From SIG440 sp045586925 (GTDB lineage: Bacteria; Bacillota; Clostridia; Monoglobales; Monoglobaceae): a stretch of DNA of 56,317 bases. Positions 23,137-30,710 of the stretch are shown here, piece by piece; position 1 is the stretch's first letter; every line of letters begins with the position of its first letter. The notes under the pieces were generated by a model. That model did no database searches. It saw nothing but the letters and a program-made list of their open reading frames with translations, and was not told where the DNA came from. The translations under genes and the position numbers were made by a program. The stretch covers positions 1-56,317 of the forward strand of contig JAZNBG010000020.1 of assembly GCA_045586925.1 (NCBI GenBank), given 5' to 3'.

Positions 23137-23897
23137 TGGTAGTTTTTGAAAAACCAAAGGCTCTGGCTGATGTTCAGATGCATTATTGTCCCGGCTGTAC
23201 ACACGGTATAGTACACCGCCTTGTGGCAGAGGTTATTGACGAATTGGGTATTGAAGGCAAGACAATCGGTATTGCACCGGTTGGATGCTCGGTTATGGCA
23301 TACAATTATTTTAACTGTGATATGATTGAGGCGGCACACGGACGTGCTCCGGCTGTTGCAACAGGTGTAAAGCGTGCTGACCCCGAAAATCACATTGTAT
23401 TTACATATCAGGGCGATGGCGATTTGGCGTCAATCGGTATGGCAGAAACAGTTCACAGTGCAGCACGTGGTGAAAATATCACTGTTATTTTCATCAATAA
23501 CGCAATTTACGGTATGACAGGCGGACAGATGGCACCTACATCACTTCCCGGTCAGGTTACACAGACCTCACCTTACGGTCGTGACGTTAACCATTGCGGT
23601 TATCCTATCAAGGTTTCTGAAATGCTTGCAACCCTTGAAGGCCCTGAATATATCGAAAGAGTTACAGTTAACAACGTTAAGAATGTTAAAAATGCAAAGA
23701 AGGCTATCAAAAAGGCTTTCCAGAACCAGATTGACGGCAAAGGCTTCTCTCTTGTTGAGGTTGTTTCAAGCTGTCCTACAAACTGGGGTATGACTCCTCA
23801 GGCGGCACTTAAATGGATTGATGATAATATGCTTCCATACTATCCTTTGGGTGTTTACAAAGACAGATCAGCCGATGCTGAAAAGGAGGAGAAATAA
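23136..23897 (+). CDS. 2-Oxoacid:ferredoxin oxidoreductase beta subunit (TPP-binding)
   Basis: 253 residues. CPGCTHGIVHR near the N terminus, and GDGDLASIGMAETVHSAARGENITVIFINN (about 90-119), which is the GDGxxx..NN thiamine diphosphate/Mg motif. MTGGQMAPTS follows. It holds TPP and couples to the alpha subunit active site. It overlaps the korA stop by one base (TAATG) and korC by one base, so the three are translationally coupled. Confidence 0.94.
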   Translation: MVVFEKPKALADVQMHYCPGCTHGIVHRLVAEVIDELGIEGKTIGIAPVGCSVMAYNYFNCDMIEAAHGRAPAVATGVKRADPENHIVFTYQGDGDLASIGMAETVHSAARGENITVIFINNAIYGMTGGQMAPTSLPGQVTQTSPYGRDVNHCGYPIKVSEMLATLEGPEYIERVTVNNVKNVKNAKKAIKKAFQNQIDGKGFSLVEVVSSCPTNWGMTPQAALKWIDDNMLPYYPLGVYKDRSADAEKEEK

Positions 23898-24430
23898 TGA
23901 GTACAACACAGATGTTGATTGCCGGATTTGGCGGTCAGGGTATTCTTTTTACAGGAAAATTTTTGGCATACAAAGGTCTTGTTGAGGGCAAGGAGGTAAG
24001 CTGGCTTCCGTCTTACGGTCCCGAAATGCGTGGCGGTACTGCAAGCTGCAGCGTTATTCTCAGCGATGAACCTGTAGGCTCGCCCATCGTTTCAAAGCCA
24101 GATGTACTTGTTGCTATGAATCTTCCATCTCTTGATAAGTATGAGGACACAGTTGTTCCCGGTGGAACAATCATCGTTGATTCAACACTTATTGAAAGAA
24201 AGATTAAGCGTGACGATGTTACTGTATATTATGTTCCTGCAACAAAGCTGGCATCTGACAACGATATGCCCACTCTTGCAAATATGATTATTGCAGGCAA
24301 GCTTCTTAAAGCTACAGGCGGCTTTACTGAAGAAGGCGTTGAAGCGGCACTTAAAAAGGTAATTTCTGCAAAACGTGCCGATATGCTTGATATAAACAAA
24401 AAGGCAATGCAGATTGGTGCAGACTGCTAA
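23897..24430 (+). CDS. 2-Oxoacid:ferredoxin oxidoreductase gamma subunit
   Basis: 177 residues. The N-terminal GFGGQGILFTGKFLAYKG and SYGPEMRGGTASCSVILSD are the family signatures of the gamma domain that binds CoA and contacts the alpha chain. AGKLLKATGGF and the C-terminal helix complete the usual length. It is the last subunit of the complex in this operon, 28 bp before ilvE. Confidence 0.93.
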   Translation: MSTTQMLIAGFGGQGILFTGKFLAYKGLVEGKEVSWLPSYGPEMRGGTASCSVILSDEPVGSPIVSKPDVLVAMNLPSLDKYEDTVVPGGTIIVDSTLIERKIKRDDVTVYYVPATKLASDNDMPTLANMIIAGKLLKATGGFTEEGVEAALKKVISAKRADMLDINKKAMQIGADC

Positions 24431-24458
24431 AATTTGATTGATAAGGAGATTATTCACA

Positions 24459-25523
24459 ATGGATATCAAAATAACAAAAACAACTTGTCCAAAGGAAAAG
24501 CCCGAAGCTTCGACCCTTGGATTTGGTAAGATTTTTACAGACCATATGTTTATTATGGACTATTCAAGAGAAAAGGGTTGGTATGATGCAAGAATAGTAC
24601 CCTTTGGTGCTTTTGAAATTCACCCTGCATCAACCGTTCTTCACTATGGCTCTGAAATTTTTGAAGGTCTTAAAGCTTATCGTCGTGCTGACGGCAAGGT
24701 GCAGATGTTCAGACCTATTGAAAACATCCGCAGAATGAATAATTCTGCAGAAAGACTTTGCCTGCCCCAGATTGATGAAGATATGGCAATGGAGATATTA
24801 AACACCTTCGTTAAGTGCGAAGAAGACTGGACTCCATCTGCCCCCGGAACATCACTTTATCTCCGTCCATTTATGTTTGGTAATGATGAAACTTTGGGTG
24901 TTCACGCGGTACACAATGCAAGATTTATGATTATTGCATCTCCTGTTGGCAGCTACTACAAAGAAGGTATCAACCCTGTTAAGATTATGATTGAAGACCA
25001 GGATGTTCGTGCAGTTCGTGGCGGTACAGGTTATGCAAAATGCGGCGGTAACTACGCAGCAAGTAACCGTGCAGGCGAAAGAGCCGAGCAGAAGGGTTAT
25101 TCACAGGTTTTGTGGCTTGACGGTGTTGAAAGAAAGTATATCGAAGAAGTTGGTGCAATGAACGTTATGTTCAAAATAGGCGGCGAAATTGTTACACCTG
25201 CTCTTACAGGCTCAATTCTCCCCGGTATTACACGTAAATCCTGTATCGAAGTATTAAAGAGCGAAGGCTACAATGTGTCAGAACGTCTGCTCAGCATCGA
25301 CGAGCTTGAGAAAGCTATGGCTGACGGAACACTTGAAGAAGCTTGGGGCTGTGGTACAGCGGCAGTTGTTTCGCCTATCGGTGAGCTTAGCTATAAGGGT
25401 AAGATTTTCACGGTAAACGAAGGCAAAATCGGCGAAGTTACACAGCATCTTTATGACACGTTGACCGGTATTCAGTGGGGTAAGGTTGAAGATAAATTCG
25501 GATGGACTTGTCCATTGAAATAA
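24459..25523 (+). CDS. ilvE: Branched-chain amino acid aminotransferase
   Basis: 354 residues from ATG 24459, chosen by ATAAGGAGAT 9 nt upstream instead of the frame start at 24438. Class IV PLP enzyme. Catalytic lysine is about Lys194 in GYAKCGGNYAAS, with EVGAMNVMF (about 236) and the phosphate-binding ALTGSILPGITRKS (about 253). It interconverts Leu, Ile and Val with their 2-oxoacids. Downstream of the ferredoxin oxidoreductase it links amino acids to acyl-CoAs. Control by the same Leu T-box suggests the pair may work in the biosynthetic, reductive direction. Confidence 0.94.
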   Translation: MDIKITKTTCPKEKPEASTLGFGKIFTDHMFIMDYSREKGWYDARIVPFGAFEIHPASTVLHYGSEIFEGLKAYRRADGKVQMFRPIENIRRMNNSAERLCLPQIDEDMAMEILNTFVKCEEDWTPSAPGTSLYLRPFMFGNDETLGVHAVHNARFMIIASPVGSYYKEGINPVKIMIEDQDVRAVRGGTGYAKCGGNYAASNRAGERAEQKGYSQVLWLDGVERKYIEEVGAMNVMFKIGGEIVTPALTGSILPGITRKSCIEVLKSEGYNVSERLLSIDELEKAMADGTLEEAWGCGTAAVVSPIGELSYKGKIFTVNEGKIGEVTQHLYDTLTGIQWGKVEDKFGWTCPLK

Positions 25524-25533
25524 GGCGACAGAA

Positions 25534-26337
25534 ATGATAAACAACTACTTTGTAATTGACGCGCATTGTCATATATACCCCGAAAAAATTGCTGAAAAGG
25601 CGGTTGCTGCAACCGACAGGTTTTATGACTCAACTGCCTTTGGCAAGGGCACAGTCAAGCATTTAGTTTCGGTTTATGATAAGTTTGGTATTGACCACGC
25701 AATTGTGCAGTCTGTTGCAACAACACCTCATCAGGTAAAAAGCATAAATGAGTTTATTGCTGCAGAGGTAAATGAAAGCGAAGGCTTTCTTACAGGACTT
25801 GGAACTCTGCACCCCGAAAGTGAGGATATTGCTGGTGATATCGAGCACTTAATGGAGCTTGGTCTTAAAGGCGTAAAGCTTCATCCGGACATTCAGGGCT
25901 TTCAGGTTGACAAGGGTAATCTTCTTAAAATCTATGAGTATTGTGAAAAGAAGAATTTGCCCATCCTGATGCATACGGGTGACTATCGCTATGATAACTC
26001 AAACCCCAATCGTGTTTTACCGATTTTAAAGGCTTATCCCAACCTTACATTGATTGGTGCACACTTTGGCGGATGGTCGGTGTGGGAGGAGGCTTGCGAA
26101 AAATTTGCAGGTCTGCCCAACTTTTATGTTGATTGTTCTTCCAGCTTTGAGTTCTCAAAGGACTGCGACTTTAAGGACCTGATTATGCGCTATGGTACAG
26201 ACCGTGTTCTCTTTGGCTCGGATTATCCTATGTGGTCAGCAAAAAATGTGCTGAAGAAATTGTTTGCAATGGATTTGGGCGAGGATGCAAACAGACTTAT
26301 CCTAAGTGAGAATGCAAAAGAACTATTTAAAATTTAA
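25534..26337 (+). CDS. Amidohydrolase (metal-dependent TIM-barrel hydrolase)
   Basis: 267 residues, amidohydrolase_2 type. N-terminal DAHCHIYPEKIAEKA has the HxH metal ligands. LPILMHTGD and LIGAHFGGW supply further histidines, and RVLFGSDYPMWS supplies the terminal Asp with the characteristic GSDYP. Such proteins include decarboxylases and hydrolases; the substrate cannot be told. It lies 10 bp after ilvE with only a weak Shine-Dalgarno (TAAGGCGA) and is the last gene of the T-box operon. Confidence 0.85.
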   Translation: MINNYFVIDAHCHIYPEKIAEKAVAATDRFYDSTAFGKGTVKHLVSVYDKFGIDHAIVQSVATTPHQVKSINEFIAAEVNESEGFLTGLGTLHPESEDIAGDIEHLMELGLKGVKLHPDIQGFQVDKGNLLKIYEYCEKKNLPILMHTGDYRYDNSNPNRVLPILKAYPNLTLIGAHFGGWSVWEEACEKFAGLPNFYVDCSSSFEFSKDCDFKDLIMRYGTDRVLFGSDYPMWSAKNVLKKLFAMDLGEDANRLILSENAKELFKI

Positions 26338-26348
26338 ATGAAATTCTA

Positions 26349-26385
26349 TAAGGCAGAAACGATTGATTTTGTTTTTGCCTTTTCT
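26349..26385 (+). terminator. Probable terminator of the T-box operon
   Basis: AAGGCA (26350-26355) pairs with TGCCTT (26376-26381), with A-rich and T-rich strands extending the stem, then TTTCTG. It is weaker than the others in the window. Confidence 0.5.
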
Positions 26386-26400
26386 GCATTTATATAAGAT

Positions 26401-26429
26401 TTGACAAAACAGAAAAAGTGTGATATTAT
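26401..26429 (+). promoter_or_regulatory. Promoter upstream of the recombinase leader
   Basis: Perfect TTGACA (26401-26406), 17 bp, TATTAT (26424-26429). The predicted start, about 26436, coincides with the first base of the long inverted repeat, so the leader RNA would begin with its 5' arm. Confidence 0.75.
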
Positions 26430-26436
26430 AAATTTT

Positions 26437-26677
26437 GCCAAATCAGTTTAATATTTTATGTAGTATAGAGGTATTTTTTTACATAAATATGCATATTAAT
26501 GCATATATTAACATCAGAATTTGATAAAAATGCAAATTCCATTTGTTAGTATATGTATTTATGTCAAATTTATACTATATTAAACTGGTTTGGCGACTGG
26601 CGGAGTTTGCGTTTTTTGTGCGTCTGCTTCGGTAGGCGCACTTTTTATGCAAACAAAACCTCGGTTGTCGCTAAACC
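26437..26677 (+). promoter_or_regulatory. Long structured leader with two mutually exclusive stems
   Basis: Stem A: 26437-26454 (GCCAAATCAGTTTAATAT) pairs with 26577-26594 over 18 bp with one G-U. It continues inward with AGTATA/TATACT and ACATAAATA/TATTTATGT, enclosing about 120 nt. Stem B: GGTTTGGCGAC (26587-26597) pairs with GTCGCTAAACC (26667-26677), enclosing GTTTGC/GCAAAC and hairpin GTGCGTCT/AGGCGCAC. GGTTTGGC belongs to both stems, so only one can form. It does not match a riboswitch class I recognise. The 26437-26594 part could instead be a MITE-like inverted repeat. Confidence 0.6.
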
Positions 26678-26687
26678 AAATACTTAT

Positions 26688-26759
26688 TGCAAAACTGTCC
26701 TGTATATGCAGGACAGTTTTGCGTATATAATACAGTTTTGTTTTTTTATCCCCGAAACT
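26688..26759 (+). terminator. Attenuator-like hairpin before the 51-residue gene
   Basis: GCAAAACTGTCCTG pairs with CAGGACAGTTTTGC (14 bp) around a short loop. A second ACAGTTTTG followed directly by seven T lies at 26732-26747, and AAACTG follows at 26755. The second copy can pair with AAAACTGT of the first arm to form a terminator. The layout suits transcription attenuation of the recombinase. Confidence 0.55.
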
Positions 26760-26786
26760 GTCAATAATATCCTTGGAGGTGCTTTT

Positions 26787-26942
26787 ATGAAAATTACAAG
26801 ATACGTAAACGGCAAAAAGGTAAACAAGGCATTGTCAGGGGAGATTGTTATTCAAAATGACCTTATATCAGGCACAATCGAAAAAATTAATCGCAGAATA
26901 CAGACAAAAAATGATGTAAGAAAGAACAGTATTGATGAATAA
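26787..26942 (+). CDS. Small basic protein upstream of serine recombinase
   Basis: 51 residues, about a quarter Lys/Arg, beginning MKITRYVNGKKVNK, with no cysteines and no predicted membrane segment. TTGGAGGT lies 7 nt before the ATG, a strong site. Its last codons overlap the recombinase start by 8 nt (GATGAATAA), so the two are translationally coupled. I do not recognise a domain. Small proteins coded with large serine recombinases are sometimes recombination directionality factors, such as SprB of phage SPbeta. That role is only inferred. Confidence 0.75.
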   Translation: MKITRYVNGKKVNKALSGEIVIQNDLISGTIEKINRRIQTKNDVRKNSIDE

Positions 26943-28302
26943 AATTGCCGCAATTTATATAAGAGTTTCAACCGACGCACAACGTGAAGAAGGATATTCA
27001 ATAGATGCGCAAAAGGAAATGCTTACCGCCTATTGCGTATCAAAGGCAATAAAAAAGTATGATTACTATATCGACGGGGGCTTCAGCGGCAGCAACATCG
27101 AAAGACCCGAACTTGCCCGATTGATTGAAGATATAAAGCTGGGCAAAATTTCTTGTGTTATTGTATATAAGCTTGACCGACTTTCAAGAAGCCAGAAGGA
27201 CACTTTGTATCTTATCGAGGATATTTTTAATCCAAACGGCGTTGATTTTATATCACTAAATGAAAGTATGGACACATCAACCCCACTTGGCAGACTTATG
27301 CTTGGTATTTTATCTGCCTTTGCACAGCTTGAACGTGAAAATATCAAAGAACGTACAAGTATGGGTATGAAGGAACGTATAAAAATGGGATATTGGATGG
27401 GCGGCGGAAGAGTTCCGTTTGGATATGATTATGATGCGGAAGCGGGAATACTAGTTCCTAATAAGGATGCAGATACAGTGAAAAAGGTTTTTGAGCTGTA
27501 TATTGGCGGCTATTCAACAAATTCTATTGCAAGACTTTTGGGTCTGTCTTATGAAAAATTAGCACGTCAGATTTTGACCCGAAAGACCTATGCCGGTTAT
27601 ATCTGTTACAACGGCGAGGAATATAAAGGCAGGCACAAGGCGATTATTTCACTTGAAACATACGAAAAGGCACTTCATATAATGGGTGAACGTTCGGGCG
27701 GAAAGCGGATTGAACACGGCAACCTTTTAACCGGTCTTGTCAGGTGCGGATGCTGTGGAGCAAAGATGCGGTATCACCGATGGGGAAAGTCGGGCTATAA
27801 GCTTGTTTGCTATTCGCGGGATAAAAGCAAGCCACATCTGATTAAAGACCCTGATTGCCCCAACGAGGGTGTTTGGGCAGTTGAGCTTGAAAACATAATA
27901 AAAGAAGATTTGTTCTCTCTTGGTGTAAAAAACAATAACAAAAAGATGTCATCTGCAACAACGGCATCTGTGGTAGAAATCCTTGAAAATCGGCACAAAA
28001 AGACCACCGAAAAATTAAAAAAATTGTATTTGATTTTTGCTGAAAGTGAAGATGCGGCATTAAATGCAGCAATAAAGGAAACAAAGGCAGAGCTTGCGGA
28101 AATAGAGAAAAAAATCAGTATAGAAAAGAAACAACAGCTTGTCAGCAAGCACGAAAACGAAATAAAAACCCGACTCTCGACCTTGCGTGAAAGCTGGGAT
28201 TATATGACCTTTAAGGAACAATGTAATATTATAAAGGATTGTGTTTCTGAAATTGTTGTATGCGGTGATGATATAAAAATATATTATAAATTTGATATGT
28301 AG
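26935..28302 (+). CDS. Large serine recombinase (SpoIVCA-like)
   Basis: 455 residues. The N-terminal resolvase domain has AAIYIRVSTDAQREEG with the catalytic serine at about residue 12, VIVYKLDRLSRS with the catalytic arginines, and GRLMLGILSAFAQLERE. The recombinase domain follows (VPFGYDYDAEAGILV, NSIARLLG), then a zinc ribbon (LVRCGCCGAKMRYHRW with a later CYSRDK) and a coiled coil from about 355 to 410. The length and plan match site-specific integrases of the SpoIVCA/phiC31 group. The start ATG at 26935 overlaps the upstream small gene. The stop is 26 bp from the point where sigG is cut, as expected for an integrase beside its attachment site. Confidence 0.93.
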   Translation: MNKIAAIYIRVSTDAQREEGYSIDAQKEMLTAYCVSKAIKKYDYYIDGGFSGSNIERPELARLIEDIKLGKISCVIVYKLDRLSRSQKDTLYLIEDIFNPNGVDFISLNESMDTSTPLGRLMLGILSAFAQLERENIKERTSMGMKERIKMGYWMGGGRVPFGYDYDAEAGILVPNKDADTVKKVFELYIGGYSTNSIARLLGLSYEKLARQILTRKTYAGYICYNGEEYKGRHKAIISLETYEKALHIMGERSGGKRIEHGNLLTGLVRCGCCGAKMRYHRWGKSGYKLVCYSRDKSKPHLIKDPDCPNEGVWAVELENIIKEDLFSLGVKNNNKKMSSATTASVVEILENRHKKTTEKLKKLYLIFAESEDAALNAAIKETKAELAEIEKKISIEKKQQLVSKHENEIKTRLSTLRESWDYMTFKEQCNIIKDCVSEIVVCGDDIKIYYKFDM

Positions 28303-28336
28303 TGTTATTTCCCCAAACGACATCTATCGGCACTGC
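28303..28336. other. Recombination junction inside sigG (presumptive att site)
   Basis: On the minus strand the sigG frame reads through GCAGTGCCG (28336-28328), coding Ala-Val-Pro, and then departs from the family sequence. A normal sigG continues Met-Ile-Ile-Gly-Glu-Ile at this point. Bases GAT (28327-28325) could be shared core. Only 25 bp separate this point from the recombinase stop. The exact crossover cannot be fixed without the partner junction. Confidence 0.6.
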
Positions 28337-28624
28337 ATACGTAGAAAATTTAACGCCGTGCGAGGTATCAAAATTATCAAGGGCTTTTATAAGTCCGATG
28401 CATCCAACCTGAAATAAATCATCAATATTTTCGCCTCTGCCTCCAAATCTCTGCAGAACGCTGAGAACAAGTCTCAGATTTCCGTATATAAATTCCTGAC
28501 GGGCGTTAACATCACCCGTCTGTATTTTCTCAAAAAGTACCTGCTTTTGCTTTTCGTTAAGATACGGCAGCTTTGCAGTATTTACACCGCATATTTCAAC
28601 CTTATTGACAAAAATTTCAACCAT
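28328..28624 (-). pseudogene. sigG: RNA polymerase sporulation sigma factor SigG, 5' fragment
   Basis: 99 codons from ATG 28624 match the N-terminal part of sigma-G: NKVEICGVNTAKLP (SigG signature, about 7-20), then GNLRLVLSVLQRF and DDLFQVGCIGLIKALDNFD of region 2, and KFSTYAVP. Homology stops there. The frame runs 33 more unrelated codons to 28229, antisense to the recombinase 3' end. Part of region 2 and regions 3-4 (promoter -35 contact) are missing, so this fragment cannot be an active sigma factor alone. No sigG 3' half is in the window. A sigma-F-like promoter is retained upstream, so it may be a conditionally interrupted gene. Confidence 0.88.
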
Positions 28625-28649
28625 CCCTCTCGTAAAAAATTTATGTTTA

Positions 28650-28679
28650 CAGTATTTCTCAACGTGTACTTTGCTATAC
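28650..28679 (-). promoter_or_regulatory. Sigma-F-like promoter of sigG
   Basis: On the minus strand GTATA (28679-28675), exactly 15 bp, then AGAAATACTG (28659-28650). This fits the sigma-F pattern GYATA-N15-GGnnAnAnTR at all but the first -10 base. It starts transcription about 20 nt before the sigG ATG, as in forespore-expressed sigG of other spore formers. Confidence 0.65.
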
Positions 28680-28741
28680 TGAAGAAATTGGGGAGAGAAT
28701 ATCGAAAAAACAAAGTGCATAAAATGTATGGGGTGATTTTT

Positions 28742-28978
28742 GTGAAATGCAGTATAAATGAATTAAAGGCAAAGGAAGTTATAAATGTATCCGACGGTGC
28801 AAGACTGGGCTTTGTGTCGGATGTTGAAATTGACCTATGCAGCGGAAAATTGACGGCGTTAATTGTACCGGGTGCATTTCGCCTGATGGGTTTTTTAGGT
28901 AAAGAAAGTGATGTTGTAATAAAGTGGGAAAATATAAAAAAGATAGGTGATGATATTATAATTATCGAGGCAGTATAA
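28742..28978 (+). CDS. ylmC: YlmC/YmxH family sporulation protein (PRC-barrel)
   Basis: 78 residues from GTG 28742, preceded by GGGGTG at 6-nt spacing; an ATG at 28724 is also in frame but lacks a good site. A single PRC-barrel domain: INELKAKEVINVSDGARLGFVSDVEIDLCSGKLTALIVPG, ending in a WENIKKIGDDIIIIE strand. The family is found in spore formers and often sits beside sigG in Clostridia, which supports the sigG call. Here it is divergent from the sigG fragment. Confidence 0.88.
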   Translation: MKCSINELKAKEVINVSDGARLGFVSDVEIDLCSGKLTALIVPGAFRLMGFLGKESDVVIKWENIKKIGDDIIIIEAV

Positions 28979-29007
28979 GATAAAAAATACAAATACTGTA
29001 AAATAAC

Positions 29008-29036
29008 TTGTAATTTTTTGCTATTAATGATATACT
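29008..29036 (+). promoter_or_regulatory. Promoter of pncB
   Basis: TTGTAA (29008-29013), 17 bp, TATACT (29031-29036), about 40 nt before the pncB ATG. Confidence 0.6.
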
Positions 29037-29076
29037 AAAAATATACAAAAATCTTGCATTTAGCGGGGCATATATT

Positions 29077-30507
29077 ATGAATTACACATTACTTACTGAC
29101 TTTTATGAAATTACAATGGCTAACGGATACCTGAAAAACGGTATGCAGAACGAAATTGCATATTTTGATTTGTTTTTCAGAAAAGTTCCTGACAATGCGG
29201 GCTTTGCTATTATGGCAGGGGTCGAGCAGGTTATTGAATACCTTCAGGAACTTAAATTTACCAAAGAGGACATTGAATACCTTCGCAAAAAAGGTCTTTT
29301 TTGCGAGGAGTTTTTGAAGTATCTTGAAACATTTAAATTTGAATGTGATGTATGGGCTATCCCTGAGGGTACGCCCATTTTCCCTAATGAGCCTATTCTT
29401 ACGGTGAGAGGCCCGCTTGTTCAGGCGCAGTTTATCGAAACAATGCTTTTGCTTACGATAAATCACCAAAGTCTTATTGCAACTAAATGTAACCGCATTG
29501 TCCGTGCGGCAGAGGGCAGACCTGTTATGGAATTTGGCTCACGTCGTGCTCAGGGGGCTGGCGGTGCAATTTATGGCGCACGTGCATCTTATATAGGCGG
29601 CGCAACAGGTACTGCGTGTACAATTTCTGATGTAATGTTTGGTGTTCCTGCTCTTGGAACTATGGCACACAGCTGGGTACAGTCCTTTGACAGCGAGTAC
29701 GAGGCGTTCAAGGCATATGCTCTTGCATATCCAAATGACTGCACACTTCTTATTGACACGTACAATGTGTTAAAATCGGGTGTCCCCAACGCTATCAAAG
29801 TTTTTGACGAGGTACTCAAGCCTATGGGGATAAGACCTAAGGGTGTCAGAATCGACAGCGGTGATATCACATATCTCACAAAGAAAACCCGAAAGATGCT
29901 TGACGATGCAGGCTACAGCGATGTTAAGATTGTTATTTCAAACTCACTGGATGAATATATAATTCAGGATATTCTCAAGCAGGGTGCCTGTGTTGATTCA
30001 TTTGGTGTGGGCGAAAGACTTATTACTTCTAAATCCGAGCCTGTTTTTGGGGGAGTATATAAGCTGGTTGCTTTAGAGAAGGATGGGGATATTATTCCTA
30101 AAATCAAGGTCAGCGAAAATGTTGCAAAAATCACAAACCCCTGCTTTAAAAAGGTGTACAGACTCTTTGCAAATGATACAGGCAAGGCGATTGCCGACGT
30201 TATTACTCTTGCCGAGGAAACAATCGACGACACCAAAGATTATGAAATTTTTGACCCCGAGCATACATGGAAGAGAAAGCTGGTTTATGATTTCACTGCG
30301 GTTGAGCTTCAGGCACCTATATTCAAAAAAGGGAAGTGTGTATATAAATCACCTGAACTGAAAGCGATCCGTGCATACTGCGAAGAACAGCTTGACAAAA
30401 TCTGGGACGAGGTAAAACGTTTTGAGAACCCACACGAGTATTATGTGGATTTATCGCAGAAACTTTGGGACATTAAATATAAGCTTTTATCCGAATATCG
30501 AAAATAA
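29077..30507 (+). CDS. pncB: Nicotinate phosphoribosyltransferase
   Basis: 476 residues. It converts nicotinate, PRPP and ATP to nicotinate mononucleotide in NAD salvage. Family blocks are LLTDFYEITMANGYL at the N terminus, MEFGSRRAQGAGGAIYGARASYIGGATGTA (about 152-181), PALGTMAHSWVQSF with the phosphorylated-histidine region, and KGVRIDSGDITYLTKK (about 253-268). The length is typical of the bacterial NAPRTase group. It is monocistronic with its own promoter and terminator, next to a PRPP synthetase gene that makes its co-substrate; pnuC later in the window is another NAD-precursor gene. Confidence 0.95.
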   Translation: MNYTLLTDFYEITMANGYLKNGMQNEIAYFDLFFRKVPDNAGFAIMAGVEQVIEYLQELKFTKEDIEYLRKKGLFCEEFLKYLETFKFECDVWAIPEGTPIFPNEPILTVRGPLVQAQFIETMLLLTINHQSLIATKCNRIVRAAEGRPVMEFGSRRAQGAGGAIYGARASYIGGATGTACTISDVMFGVPALGTMAHSWVQSFDSEYEAFKAYALAYPNDCTLLIDTYNVLKSGVPNAIKVFDEVLKPMGIRPKGVRIDSGDITYLTKKTRKMLDDAGYSDVKIVISNSLDEYIIQDILKQGACVDSFGVGERLITSKSEPVFGGVYKLVALEKDGDIIPKIKVSENVAKITNPCFKKVYRLFANDTGKAIADVITLAEETIDDTKDYEIFDPEHTWKRKLVYDFTAVELQAPIFKKGKCVYKSPELKAIRAYCEEQLDKIWDEVKRFENPHEYYVDLSQKLWDIKYKLLSEYRK

Positions 30508-30514
30508 GTTTTCA

Positions 30515-30555
30515 GACAACACAATGAGATGCATAAATCTTATTGTGTTGTTTTG
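30515..30555 (+). terminator. Terminator of pncB
   Basis: CAACACAAT (30517-30525) pairs with ATTGTGTTG (30542-30550) and is followed by TTTTG. Confidence 0.7.
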
Positions 30556-30613
30556 CTGAAAAAAGCAGTCAAACATTTTACAATTTCTATTTTGAAAACT
30601 ATTATCGAATTTG

Positions 30614-30642
30614 TTGACATTTTGACGAAATTAAAGTATAAT
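30614..30642 (+). promoter_or_regulatory. Promoter of the PRPP synthetase gene
   Basis: Perfect TTGACA (30614-30619), 17 bp, perfect TATAAT (30637-30642). The ribosome binding site AAAGGAGA precedes the ATG at 30711. Confidence 0.85.
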
Positions 30643-30710
30643 GATTTAATGTACATAAGGAATATAATAAACACTTATATAAATTACATACAACCAAAAG
30701 GAGAAAACAT

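Noticed and set aside
26338..26780. Looked for a sigG 3' half at the left side of the recombinase.
   Set aside because: No minus-strand frame here or elsewhere in the window reads region 3 or 4 of a sigma factor.
28229..28327. The 33-codon tail of the sigG frame.
   Set aside because: It is antisense to the recombinase 3' end and unrelated to sigma factors; it is the chance continuation past the junction.
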